NCBI GenBank assembly: GCA_903789505.1
Contig: CAIFEU010000042.1
Span: 10,351 to 18,339 of the forward strand
Direction of reading: 5' to 3'
DNA length: 7,989 nt
From: an uncultured Coriobacteriales bacterium
GTDB taxonomy: Bacteria > Actinomycetota > Coriobacteriia > Coriobacteriales > UMGS124
Part shown: positions 1 to 6,269 of the stretch, one piece after another
Layout: each line of letters starts with the position of its first letter
Numbering within the stretch: position 1 is the stretch's first letter
Notes under the pieces: model-generated
The model's input: the letters and a program-made list of their open reading frames with translations, nothing else
Told to the model about the DNA's origin: nothing
Databases searched by the model: none
Program-made: the position numbers and the translations under genes

Positions 1-366
1 CGGGCCTGCGCGCGCCCGCCTTCACCTTCAACGACTCGACGCACGACACAAGGAGGCGCAATGCCACGGTCAGTCAAGGACGGCAGCGCCGTCATCTCAG
101 GGCGCGTTCGGCGCGTCTGCCGTCCTCATGCACGCTACGCACATGGGGAGGGCTCTTGGCGTGCGTGGCTGGCGCCGCCAGCGGCGCGCCCGGCCCCGAC
201 GTCCCGCCACCGTCGTCGCCTGCGTCCGTGCGCATGACGACCCCTCGGTCGGGGGCCTCGGCCAACCCATCCGAATCGGACAGACCTCATTCAGCGATAA
301 CCGACGCCCCGCGTTCGGCACGCCCTGGACGCGTGCCCGTATTCGCGGGCCGAAAGGAGGCATCAC
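1..366. other. Leader region without a clear gene
   Basis: No ORF here can be assigned with confidence. All three forward frames are open across the left edge: the first stops are at 235-237, 384-386 and 1637-1639 in the three frames. An upstream gene therefore cannot be shown to end before the ribosome-binding-like site at 51-56. The first 45 bases have G or C at almost every third position in the frame starting at base 3, which might be the tail of an upstream gene, but no stop follows until 384. The stretch from about 265 to 310 is slightly richer in A/T than its surroundings and could hold the promoter of the AraC gene, although I see no convincing -35/-10 pair. No tRNA, rRNA or repeat array was seen. 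Confidence 0.4.
61..237 (+). CDS. Possible small basic hypothetical protein (58 aa)
   Basis: An ATG at 61 follows an AGGAGG at 51-56 with a short 4-base spacer and opens a 58-codon frame ending in TGA at 235-237. The predicted peptide is rich in Arg, Pro and Ala, especially in its last 20 residues. It has no recognisable domain, signal peptide or membrane segment. The only positive evidence is the ribosome binding site. Composition is what one expects from random high-GC sequence, and other frames are also open here. It could be a leader peptide upstream of the AraC regulator, the start of a frameshifted gene, or nothing. I do not recognise it. Confidence 0.2.
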   Translation: MPRSVKDGSAVISGRVRRVCRPHARYAHGEGSWRAWLAPPAARPAPTSRHRRRLRPCA

Positions 367-1639
367 ATGGCAGGATCAGCCCCTAAGCGGCAGGAGGGAC
401 GCGTCGACCAGGCGCGCAGCCCCCCTCGCGGCGGCCAGTCGAGCCCCCGGCGCACGACCGTCCGGACCCGGGTCCCAGGCCACGGCGGGCAGGCCGCCCG
501 TTGGCGGGCGGCCCGACGGGACGAGCGCCGAAGCGGGAGGCGACGGCCCCGGAGCGCCGGGGACACCGAGCGCGCAACGCTGGCCTCGACCGCCTCAGGC
601 GCGACCGCAGCCGTCCTCGCAGGGCAGCGAAGCCCCGGAGGCGCACCCCTCCCCGCCTCCGTTCTCGAGTTGGGAGGACCCGTCCGTCATAGCGGCGTTC
701 GCCGAGAACGCCACCGTCCGGGTGGAGAACGGTCCGGACGACGGACAGCGCATCGTGCACATCGAAAGCGACGCGGGCAAGGGCACGATGAGCAGCTACG
801 ACCTGTTCCCGGGCGTCGCACTGATCTGCCACGACTTCCGCATGACCGAGTGCGTGACCTCGTTCGCCTGCGCGGGCAACTTCCTCAACGTCATCTACTG
901 CCGCGAGGGACGTCTCGAGCACCCCTCGCCCGAAGGTGAGCACCTGTTCACCGCCCGCGGCGACGTGAAGATCGACGACTACAGGGGCCACGCCGGCCGC
1001 TACGTCCTACCCCTCGAGCGCTACCTCGACGTGAGCTTCTCCTTCGACATCGACGTGTGCGAGGACGTCATCTCGCAGACCTTCGGCGGCTTCCCCGTCA
1101 GCGTGCGCGGCCTGCGCGACCGGTTCTGCCGCGACGACACCCCCTATGTCCTGCGCGGGCTCCCGCAGATCGAGCAGGTCTTCTCGGGGCTGGATACCGT
1201 CGACCCCTCGATTCGCAAGCCATACGCCCAGGTGAAGGCGCTCGAGCTGCTGCTCCTGCTCTCGCAGACCGAGTGCTCGGGCAGCAGCCACAGCCTCACG
1301 TACTTCCGAGACGCTCTGGTGCAGAAGGTCAAGGAGGCGCGCGGGATCATGGTCGAGGACCTCGGCGCCAACTACACGATCGAGGAGCTGGCGCGCCGCG
1401 TCGACGTCCCCGTCACGACGTTCAAGAACTGCTTCAAGGGCGTATACGGTTCGCCGCCCCACACCTACCTGCGCTCGCGCCGCATGGAGCACGCCGCGCT
1501 GATGCTCTCGACGACGCAGGACACGGTCACCTCGATCGGCATGGCCGTGGGCTACGACAGCCCGTCGAAGTTCTCCGCCGCGTTCAGGCAGGTGATGGGG
1601 ATGACCCCGACGCAGTACCGCAGGCGCGCGGGCGGCTAG
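128..1639 (+). CDS. AraC-family transcriptional regulator (start uncertain)
   Basis: This encodes a DNA-binding regulator with a C-terminal AraC/XylS double helix-turn-helix. Numbered from an ATG at 128 (503 codons), the first recognition unit lies near residues 418-438 (starting IEELARRVDVP) and the second near 465-503, with the family signature around GYDSPSKFSAAFRQVMGMTP. Residues about 182-400 form an N-terminal sensing domain with four clustered cysteines (234, 242, 248, 258). Residues before about 180 are Pro/Ala/Gly/Arg-rich, do not resemble this family and have no ribosome binding site at 128, so the true start is elsewhere. The best ribosome binding site (353-360) serves an ATG at 367 in another frame; a one-base surplus between 367 and about 660, for example in the C6 run at 420-425, would join the two. 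GTG 722 and ATG 788 are in-frame alternatives without clear ribosome binding sites. The adhesin gene downstream is a plausible but unproven target; ligand unknown. Confidence 0.8.
   Translation: MHATHMGRALGVRGWRRQRRARPRRPATVVACVRAHDDPSVGGLGQPIRIGQTSFSDNRRPAFGTPWTRARIRGPKGGITWQDQPLSGRRDASTRRAAPLAAASRAPGARPSGPGSQATAGRPPVGGRPDGTSAEAGGDGPGAPGTPSAQRWPRPPQARPQPSSQGSEAPEAHPSPPPFSSWEDPSVIAAFAENATVRVENGPDDGQRIVHIESDAGKGTMSSYDLFPGVALICHDFRMTECVTSFACAGNFLNVIYCREGRLEHPSPEGEHLFTARGDVKIDDYRGHAGRYVLPLERYLDVSFSFDIDVCEDVISQTFGGFPVSVRGLRDRFCRDDTPYVLRGLPQIEQVFSGLDTVDPSIRKPYAQVKALELLLLLSQTECSGSSHSLTYFRDALVQKVKEARGIMVEDLGANYTIEELARRVDVPVTTFKNCFKGVYGSPPHTYLRSRRMEHAALMLSTTQDTVTSIGMAVGYDSPSKFSAAFRQVMGMTPTQYRRRAGG
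353..369 (+). promoter_or_regulatory. Strong ribosome binding site and ATG, out of frame with the AraC gene
   Basis: AAAGGAGG at 353-360, a 6-base spacer and ATG at 367-369 make a near-ideal initiation site. The frame it opens runs to 939 but is clearly wrong after about 660, where the AraC sequence occupies the next frame. Either the AraC gene starts here and the sequence carries a one-base insertion or two-base deletion, or translation shifts frame, or the site is fortuitous. Confidence 0.5.
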
Positions 1640-1666
1640 AGCGCATATTTGGGATGCAGACCCATG

Positions 1667-1740
1667 CGAACGCCCCACTACTCCACCATCATCCCGACAA
1701 CGAAGGGCCGGTGCGGGGCGCGTGGGGCGTTCGTGGGGCG
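1667..1740. promoter_or_regulatory. Inverted and direct repeats upstream of the adhesin gene (candidate operator)
   Basis: CGAACGCCCCAC at 1667-1678 is matched by its exact reverse complement at 1722-1733, with 43 bases between. The right arm overlaps a direct repeat: CGTGGGGCG occurs at 1721-1729 and again at 1732-1740, an 11-base period close to one DNA turn. A degenerate third copy, GTGCGGGGCG, sits at 1711-1720. The cluster ends 48 bases before the adhesin ATG and begins 27 bases after the AraC stop. It has no T-tract, so it is unlikely to be an intrinsic terminator. AraC-type proteins often bind tandem half-sites, so it may be the binding site of the upstream regulator; that is inference. 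Confidence 0.45.
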
Positions 1741-1788
1741 GAACGGAAGCGAAACCGGATGGCCGGGAAGGCCAGGAGAGGAAACGAC

Positions 1789-4700
1789 ATGCAGCTGACA
1801 CGACGAACGGCTCGCGAGGTCGTCGCGGGCATCGCCGTCACGGTCGCGCTGGCGGTCGGGATAGCGACGGGGACGGTCGCCTCGGCGCAGGAGGGCGCCG
1901 CAGGCCAGTCGGCGGGCTCGCAGGTCGCCGCGGCGAGCGCGGAGACGTCCGCAAGCACGAGCGCGGGCTCGGCCATCGACGCGGGCGGGGCCGCTGCCCA
2001 GGCGGCCGACGACGCCGAGCGGGCCCAGGGCGCGACGGGCGACGCATGGGACGCGAGCGCGCAGGCGAGCTCCGGCTCGGGCTCCGACGCCGACGCGGGC
2101 GCCGCCTCCACCGACGCCTCCGACGAGGCCACCTCGGCGGCTGACGACGACACGGACGCCCCCGCAGACGCGGAGCAGGCGCAGGGCACCTCCCAGGCGG
2201 ACGAATCGGCGACGGCGCCCTCGCCGCTCGCCTCCCCCGCCCTGTTCGCCGCCGCACGCGGCGGCGGCAGCGGCCCGCAGGTCGCCGTCGAGGTCACCGA
2301 GCTCAAGATTCAGAGCGTGTCGCACGAGGACGTCTCGGATGTGTTCATCACCAGCACCTTCTCGCTCAAGATGCGCTGGGACGCGAGCGCGATGGGCAAC
2401 AACCTGCACGAGGGTGACTACTTCGACGTCACAATCCCCGACGAGATGGTGTTCGTGTCCGACTCGCCGCAGAGCGACTTCAACCTCACCGACGACGACG
2501 GCAACGTCGTGGCGACCGCCCACGTGACGACGGGCGCCGACGGCAGCGGCGGCACGATTCACGTGACGTTCACCGACTACGTCGAGGGCAAGTACAACGT
2601 CAAGGGGACGATGTACCTCGGGGCTCGCTTCGACACGACCAAGGTCACCGAGGGCGACGGCAAGACGTTCTCCTTCGCGGTGAACGGCGAGGTCACCCCA
2701 GGTTCGACCACGCCGCCCATCACGATCGTCGGTCCGAGCGACCTGGACGACGAGTACCTGACCAAGTGGGGCGAGAGGGTCACGGGCAGTCCCGACAAGG
2801 TCAAGTGGGTCGCCCGCGTCAACTGGGTCCAGGCCAACCTGGACAACCTCACGATCACCGACTCCCTCAGCTCCGACGAGGGCATGGACGGCATCCAGTA
2901 CGACCCGGACGGCTTCGTCCTGACCAAGGTCATCTTCGACTCGAAGGGCAACGTCACCTCCAAGCTGGGGGACGTCGACCTCACCGACAAGCTGCAGATC
3001 AGCGCCGACGGGAGGTCGTTCACGCTCAACCTGGGCGACATCGCCAGCGACGGTAGCCAGTACCGGCTCGTCTACACCTCGAGCTACCGCCCCGGGATGA
3101 CGCTCAAGAACCGCGTCGAGATGAACGCGACCGGCGTGACCAAGACCTCCTCGAGCACCTACAAGTCAGCCGAGTCGGGCGGCACCGGCGGCGGCGACCT
3201 CGCCAACAAGATCAAGATCGTCAAGGTCGACGCGGCGGACCACCAGACCCCGCTCGCCGGCGCGACGTTCCTCGTGACCGGCCCCGACGGGAGCTCTTTC
3301 GAGCTCACGACCGGCGCGGACGGCACGGTGACCTCGGGCTACCTGGTCCAGGGCAGCTACACGGTCGTCGAAACGACGGCGCCCATCGGCTACGACCCCA
3401 GCGGGCAGACCTACACGCTCGAGGTCACGAGCGCCGGCGGTGCCGTGCTGACCGTCGAGGACACGCGCCAGACCGTCTCGGTCCCGGTCACCAAGGAGTG
3501 GTCCGACGATGAGGACCAGGACGGGCTGAGGCCGACCAGCGTGACGGTGAGCCTGCTCGCCAACGGGCAGGCGACCGGGCAGACCCTGACGCTCACCGCC
3601 GACAACGGCTGGACGGGCTCCTTCGACGCGCTGCCCAAGTACGACGACACGGGCTCCGAGATCGCCTACACCGTCGAGGAGGCGGACGTGCCCGAAGGCT
3701 ACACGGCCCAGGTGAGCGAGGACTCGCAGAACGGCTACGTCGTGGTGAACATGCACACGCCCGAGACCGTGAGCGTGCCGGTCACCAAGACCTGGGTGGG
3801 CCCCGAGGCCGGACCCGTCACGGTGCACCTGCTTGCCGACGGCGTCGACACCGGCAAGACCCTGACGCTGACGGCCGACGGCGACTGGAAGGGCACCTTC
3901 GAGGGCCTCGCCAAGTACCGCGACCACGGCGTCGAGATCGCCTACACGGTGAGCGAGGACGCGGTGCCCGGCTATGACGCCACCGTCACCGGCAGCGCAC
4001 AGGACGGCTTCGCGATCACCAACACCGCGACCGGGACCACCGCCGTCTCAGGCACCAAGACCTGGGATGACGCGAACGACCAGGACGGCATGCGCCCCGA
4101 CTCGATCACCGTCAACCTGCTTGCCGACGGCGAGCGGGTCGACTCGGTCACGGTCGGCGCCGCCCAGGGGTGGGCGTACGAGTTCGCGGGACTGCCCGTC
4201 TACGACGCAACCGATGGCCACCAGATCGCCTACACCGTCGAGGAGGCCAGTGTGCCCGAGGGCTATGAGGCGACGGTGAGCGGGACCGACATCGTCAACA
4301 CGCACGTGCCCGGCACGACGTCGGTGAGCGCGTCGAAGGCCTGGGACGATGCGGACGACCAGGACGGGCTGCGCCCCGCGAGCGTCAGCCTGCAGCTGCT
4401 CGCGAACGGGGAGCCCTACGGCGAGCCCGTCACGCTCGGCGCGATCAACGGCTGGAAGGCGACCTGGAGCGGGCTGCCGCAGCGGCAGGGCGGCGCCGAG
4501 GTCACCTACACCGTCGAGGAGGTCGACGTCCCCGAGGGCTACGAGGCGACGGTGAACGGTGACGCGCAGGCGGGCTTCGTGGTGACGAACTCCCACACGC
4601 CCGAGACGACGTCGGTCGCCGTCACCAAGACCTGGGTGGGCACCACGGGCGGCCCCGTCACGATTCACCTGCTGGCAGACGGCACCGACACCGGCAAGAC

Positions 4701-5082
4701 CCTGACGCTGTCCTCCGCCACCGGCTGGAAGGGCACCTTCGAGGGCCTCGCCAAGTACCGCGACCATGGCACCTCGATCGCCTACACGGTGAGCGAGGAC
4801 GCGGTGTCGGGCTACACCGCGTCGGTCTCCGGTGACGCGACGGCGGGCTTCACGGTCACCAACACCTCCACCGAGGTTCCGCCCACCCCGCCGAGCGAGA
4901 CGCCCAAGACCCCGACGCCCTCCAACCCCGGCACCCCGACCCCGCAGGGCCAGTCGGTGCCCAAGACCGGCGACCAGACCGACGCGCTCGCCCTCGGCAT
5001 CGTCGCCGTGGCGGGGGTCTGCGCGGTCGTGGCCGGCGTCATCGGCGTCGTCGTGGCGCGGCGCCGCCGGACGCGCGACTAG
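1789..5082 (+). CDS. MSCRAMM-like cell-wall-anchored adhesin with Cna-B repeats
   Basis: This is a 1097-residue surface protein probably attached to peptidoglycan by sortase. ATG 1789 is chosen because GAGAGG (1776-1781) lies 7 bases upstream and a signal peptide follows at once (Arg-rich start, hydrophobic core, likely cleavage after ASA near residue 33). ATG 1759 is an in-frame alternative with a poorer site. Residues about 34-155 are Ala/Ser/Asp/Thr-rich. Residues 165-318 and 320-460 resemble the paired adhesive Ig-like domains of MSCRAMMs, including TFTDYV at 260-265, which matches the latch-trench motif of that family. A SpaA-type prealbumin domain spans 475-561. Five Cna-B modules span 562-1029, each with a Lys (569, 667, 757, 850, 947), Glu (631, 723, 819, 911, 1003) and Asn (654, 745, 837, 934, 1025) placed for an intramolecular isopeptide bond. 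A Pro/Thr spacer, VPKTG (1057-1061), membrane helix (about 1066-1090) and Arg-rich tail finish it. The ligand is unknown; collagen or fibrinogen binding cannot be inferred from sequence alone. A backbone-pilin role is less likely because I saw no clear pilin motif. Confidence 0.9.
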   Translation: MQLTRRTAREVVAGIAVTVALAVGIATGTVASAQEGAAGQSAGSQVAAASAETSASTSAGSAIDAGGAAAQAADDAERAQGATGDAWDASAQASSGSGSDADAGAASTDASDEATSAADDDTDAPADAEQAQGTSQADESATAPSPLASPALFAAARGGGSGPQVAVEVTELKIQSVSHEDVSDVFITSTFSLKMRWDASAMGNNLHEGDYFDVTIPDEMVFVSDSPQSDFNLTDDDGNVVATAHVTTGADGSGGTIHVTFTDYVEGKYNVKGTMYLGARFDTTKVTEGDGKTFSFAVNGEVTPGSTTPPITIVGPSDLDDEYLTKWGERVTGSPDKVKWVARVNWVQANLDNLTITDSLSSDEGMDGIQYDPDGFVLTKVIFDSKGNVTSKLGDVDLTDKLQISADGRSFTLNLGDIASDGSQYRLVYTSSYRPGMTLKNRVEMNATGVTKTSSSTYKSAESGGTGGGDLANKIKIVKVDAADHQTPLAGATFLVTGPDGSSFELTTGADGTVTSGYLVQGSYTVVETTAPIGYDPSGQTYTLEVTSAGGAVLTVEDTRQTVSVPVTKEWSDDEDQDGLRPTSVTVSLLANGQATGQTLTLTADNGWTGSFDALPKYDDTGSEIAYTVEEADVPEGYTAQVSEDSQNGYVVVNMHTPETVSVPVTKTWVGPEAGPVTVHLLADGVDTGKTLTLTADGDWKGTFEGLAKYRDHGVEIAYTVSEDAVPGYDATVTGSAQDGFAITNTATGTTAVSGTKTWDDANDQDGMRPDSITVNLLADGERVDSVTVGAAQGWAYEFAGLPVYDATDGHQIAYTVEEASVPEGYEATVSGTDIVNTHVPGTTSVSASKAWDDADDQDGLRPASVSLQLLANGEPYGEPVTLGAINGWKATWSGLPQRQGGAEVTYTVEEVDVPEGYEATVNGDAQAGFVVTNSHTPETTSVAVTKTWVGTTGGPVTIHLLADGTDTGKTLTLSSATGWKGTFEGLAKYRDHGTSIAYTVSEDAVSGYTASVSGDATAGFTVTNTSTEVPPTPPSETPKTPTPSNPGTPTPQGQSVPKTGDQTDALALGIVAVAGVCAVVAGVIGVVVARRRRTRD
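3472..4875 (+). repeat. Five tandem Cna-B stalk modules in an A-B-A-A-B order
   Basis: Modules start at bases 3472 (A), 3766 (B), 4036 (A), 4315 (A) and 4606 (B). Type A modules carry an acidic insertion after the first strand (W followed by DQDG and RP); type B modules replace it with WVG and a Gly/Pro turn. The two B modules (3766-4035 and 4606-4875) are exactly the same length, 840 bases apart. They share long stretches of identical DNA, for example at 3889-3925 against 4729-4765 and most of the rest of the repeat. The third module lacks the GF-containing loop before its final Asn. The pattern suggests duplication of a B-containing unit or gene conversion between the copies. Confidence 0.85.
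4957..5079 (+). other. C-terminal sortase sorting signal (VPKTG, membrane helix, basic tail)
   Basis: VPKTG (4957-4971) is followed by an acidic DQTD, about 25 hydrophobic residues and a tail with four consecutive Arg. This is the classic three-part sortase substrate signal, with Val in place of the usual Leu at the first motif position. The Pro, Thr and Gly needed for cleavage and transfer are present. The Pro/Thr-rich stretch just upstream (4876-4950) is the usual wall-spanning segment. Confidence 0.88.
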
Positions 5083-5123
5083 GGACTGGCGCGCGAACAG
5101 GGCACGTCAGCACACGCACCGAC

Positions 5124-5166
5124 GCCGCGGGAGGCATGCCGAAAGGCCGCTTCCCGCGGCTTTTTT
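5124..5166 (+). terminator. Intrinsic terminator after the adhesin gene
   Basis: GCCGCGGGA (5124-5132) pairs perfectly with TCCCGCGGC (5152-5160). An inner hairpin GCC-GAAA-GGC (5138-5147) ends in a GNRA tetraloop, and six T follow directly at 5161-5166. It begins 41 bases after the adhesin stop and separates the adhesin transcript from the zinc genes. Confidence 0.93.
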
Positions 5167-5218
5167 GTGTGCCGACACAGGCGCGCGCCACCGCGCCCCC
5201 ACCCCACGCTGCCGCGTG

Positions 5219-5254
5219 CTTTAATATGGAATCGGATTTCATTTCCATTTGCAA
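5219..5254 (+). promoter_or_regulatory. AT-rich palindromic island, candidate promoter and Zur/Fur operator
   Basis: In a surrounding of about 75% G+C, this stretch is roughly two-thirds A+T. TAATAT at 5222-5227 resembles a -10 element; no convincing -35 is seen. ATGGAA (5226-5231) and TTCCAT (5243-5248) form an inverted repeat over 23 bases, overlapping the -10. A palindrome of this size over a promoter just ahead of a Fur-family gene is what an autoregulated Zur or Fur site would look like. The sequence does not exactly match a Zur box I can quote, so the assignment rests on position, composition and symmetry. Confidence 0.55.
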
Positions 5255-5311
5255 CGCCCACCACCCCACCGCCCCTCCGTCGCGCCGATCGCTCCCATGG
5301 CACCCCGGCAC

Positions 5312-5347
5312 GGTCGCGCGAGCGGCGCGGGCGTGAGGCTCGCGACC
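5312..5347 (+). other. Stem-loop in the leader of the zur gene
   Basis: GGTCGC-GC-GAGC (5312-5323) can pair with GCTCGCGACC (5338-5347), giving ten pairs with a two-base bulge and a 14-base loop. It lies 35 bases before the zur ATG. There is no T-tract, so it is not an intrinsic terminator. Stems of this size arise easily in very GC-rich DNA, so a regulatory role is uncertain. Confidence 0.25.
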
Positions 5348-5382
5348 CGACGGGCCCCAACGCAGGAATCGAGACGAGGCCG

Positions 5383-5802
5383 ATGGCTGACGGACGCCGG
5401 ACATACCGCACGAGGCAGAGGGCCCTCATCGAGGGGTGCCTGAGCCGGCACGCCGACCGCTACCTCAGCGTGGACGACGTGGTCGAGGAGCTGCGCGCCG
5501 ACGGCAGCCCCGTGGGGCGCACCACCGTGTACCGCAACCTGGAGGCGCTCGCCGGCGACGGGGCCCTGCTCAAGGCGACCGCCCCCGGCGCAGGGGAGTC
5601 GCGCTACCGGCTCGCCCCGCCCGAGCCCGTCGGTCAGCTCGTATGCCTGTCGTGCGGCAGGGCGATGCCCCTGGACTGCCACATGCTCGTCGACTTCGCC
5701 GCCCACGTGAGGAGCCACCACGGCTTTGCGATCGACGAGTCGAGGACGGTCCTGTACGGGACGTGCGACGCCTGCGCCAAGAGGGACGGCGCGCGTGACT
5801 AG
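5383..5802 (+). CDS. zur: Fur-family metalloregulator, probably the zinc repressor Zur
   Basis: This 139-residue protein has the usual length and layout of the Fur family. A winged helix spans about residues 27-67 and includes the family hallmark TTVYRNLEAL; a metal-binding dimerisation domain follows. Two CXXC pairs (Cys88/Cys91 and Cys128/Cys131) form the structural zinc site. His100, His108, His112, His113 and Cys99 are candidate sensing-site ligands. Fur homologues can respond to zinc, iron, manganese or peroxide; Zur is preferred because znuA and znuC genes follow on the same strand. With zinc bound it should repress the operon and probably itself, through the AT-rich palindrome 130 bases upstream. 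ATG 5383 is chosen because the sequence before it in frame is not family-like; its ribosome binding site is weak (GAGG at 5376-5379, 3-base spacer), which may keep levels low. The stop overlaps the next gene by 8 bases, suggesting coupled translation. Confidence 0.85.
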   Translation: MADGRRTYRTRQRALIEGCLSRHADRYLSVDDVVEELRADGSPVGRTTVYRNLEALAGDGALLKATAPGAGESRYRLAPPEPVGQLVCLSCGRAMPLDCHMLVDFAAHVRSHHGFAIDESRTVLYGTCDACAKRDGARD

Positions 5803-6269
5803 CCGCCCCGACACGGGCGACGGCACGGTCGGCACGCCTCCCGGCCCCCCCCCCCCCCCCGCGCCCGCGCCCCCCGGGGGGCGGCCCCCCCCCCCCCCCC
5901 CCCCCCCCCCCGGCGCGGGGGCGGGGGGGGGCGCGCCCCCGCCGCCGCCCCCCCCGCGCGCCCCGCCCGGCGCGCCGGGCGCGGACCCTGCTCCCCATCC
6001 TCGCGCTCGCCCTGGCCCTCGTCGCCTGGGCGCCGCTCAGCAGGATCGCGCTGGCGGCGTACTCCCACCATGACTGCATCGGTGACGACTGCCCGATCTG
6101 CCAGGTCATGGACGCAATCGCGCACGCGTCCGGCCAGCAAGCCGACGTCGCGCACGCACTCGTCCCGCTCCCCCACCCCGCCCCCGTCGCGGAGGCGCTC
6201 GCCCCCGCGACGCGCGACACCCATCGCATCGACACCCCCATATCGCTGAAGGTCCGCCTGGACACGTGA
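5795..6269 (+). CDS. Small membrane protein with HHDCX4CX2C motif, frame broken in a GC-only tract
   Basis: GTG 5795 overlaps the zur stop and has GAGGG (5781-5785) 9 bases upstream, a credible coupled start. Its frame runs into the GC-only tract at 5840-5984. The next frame, read back from TGA 6267-6269, shows a real protein: basic residues, a membrane helix (about 5985-6059), then HHDC-IGDD-CPIC with Cys codons at 6075, 6090 and 6099, then about 55 residues with several His and Pro. Third-position G/C use supports this frame. One net frame change inside the tract would join start and end, giving a protein of about 150 residues, much of the middle unreliable. The Cys/His motif just outside a membrane helix, between zur and znuA, suggests zinc binding or handling; I recall similar small HxCxxxxCPxC membrane proteins beside zinc-uptake genes in Firmicutes but cannot verify it here. 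The frame break may be a sequencing or assembly error or a true mutation. Function is not established. Confidence 0.62.
5840..5984. repeat. 145-base tract of only G and C with long homopolymers
   Basis: No A or T occurs from 5840 to 5984. The tract includes C16 (5845-5860), C6 followed by G6 (5870-5881), C27 (5885-5911) and G9 (5923-5931). Even at 75% G+C this is extremely improbable. It interrupts the reading frame of the small membrane protein. A low-quality or mis-assembled stretch is the simplest reading; a genuine slippage-prone homopolymer is the alternative. Confidence 0.9.

Noticed and set aside
367..939. 190-codon ORF from the strong ribosome binding site as an independent gene
   Set aside because: After about 660 it is only a shadow of the AraC frame. 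The initiation site may be real, but the ORF as a whole is not a recognisable protein.
1057..1788. Extension of the adhesin frame upstream to ATG 1057
   Set aside because: This part overlaps the AraC DNA-binding domain in another frame and is Arg-rich; a ribosome binding site and signal peptide place the start at 1789.
1007..2562. Overlapping minus-strand open frames opposite the AraC gene and adhesin start
   Set aside because: Arg/Val/Ala-rich antisense shadows with no motif or credible start, opposite well-supported genes.
3166..4767. Minus-strand open frames opposite the Cna-B array
   Set aside because: They resemble one another only because the sense strand is repetitive; the products have no recognisable features.
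3472..4875. CRISPR-like repeats
   Set aside because: The repeated units are about 270-295 bases, diverged and in frame within a coding sequence; they are protein modules, not a CRISPR array.
5167..5382. Extension of the zur frame upstream to ATG 5167
   Set aside because: It would begin just after the terminator and before the likely promoter, and the added residues do not resemble the Fur family, whose usual length is met from 5383.
5726..6073. 115-codon polyproline ORF
   Set aside because: Its start lies inside zur and its Pro/Gly content comes from the suspect GC-only tract; the real downstream protein is in the next frame.
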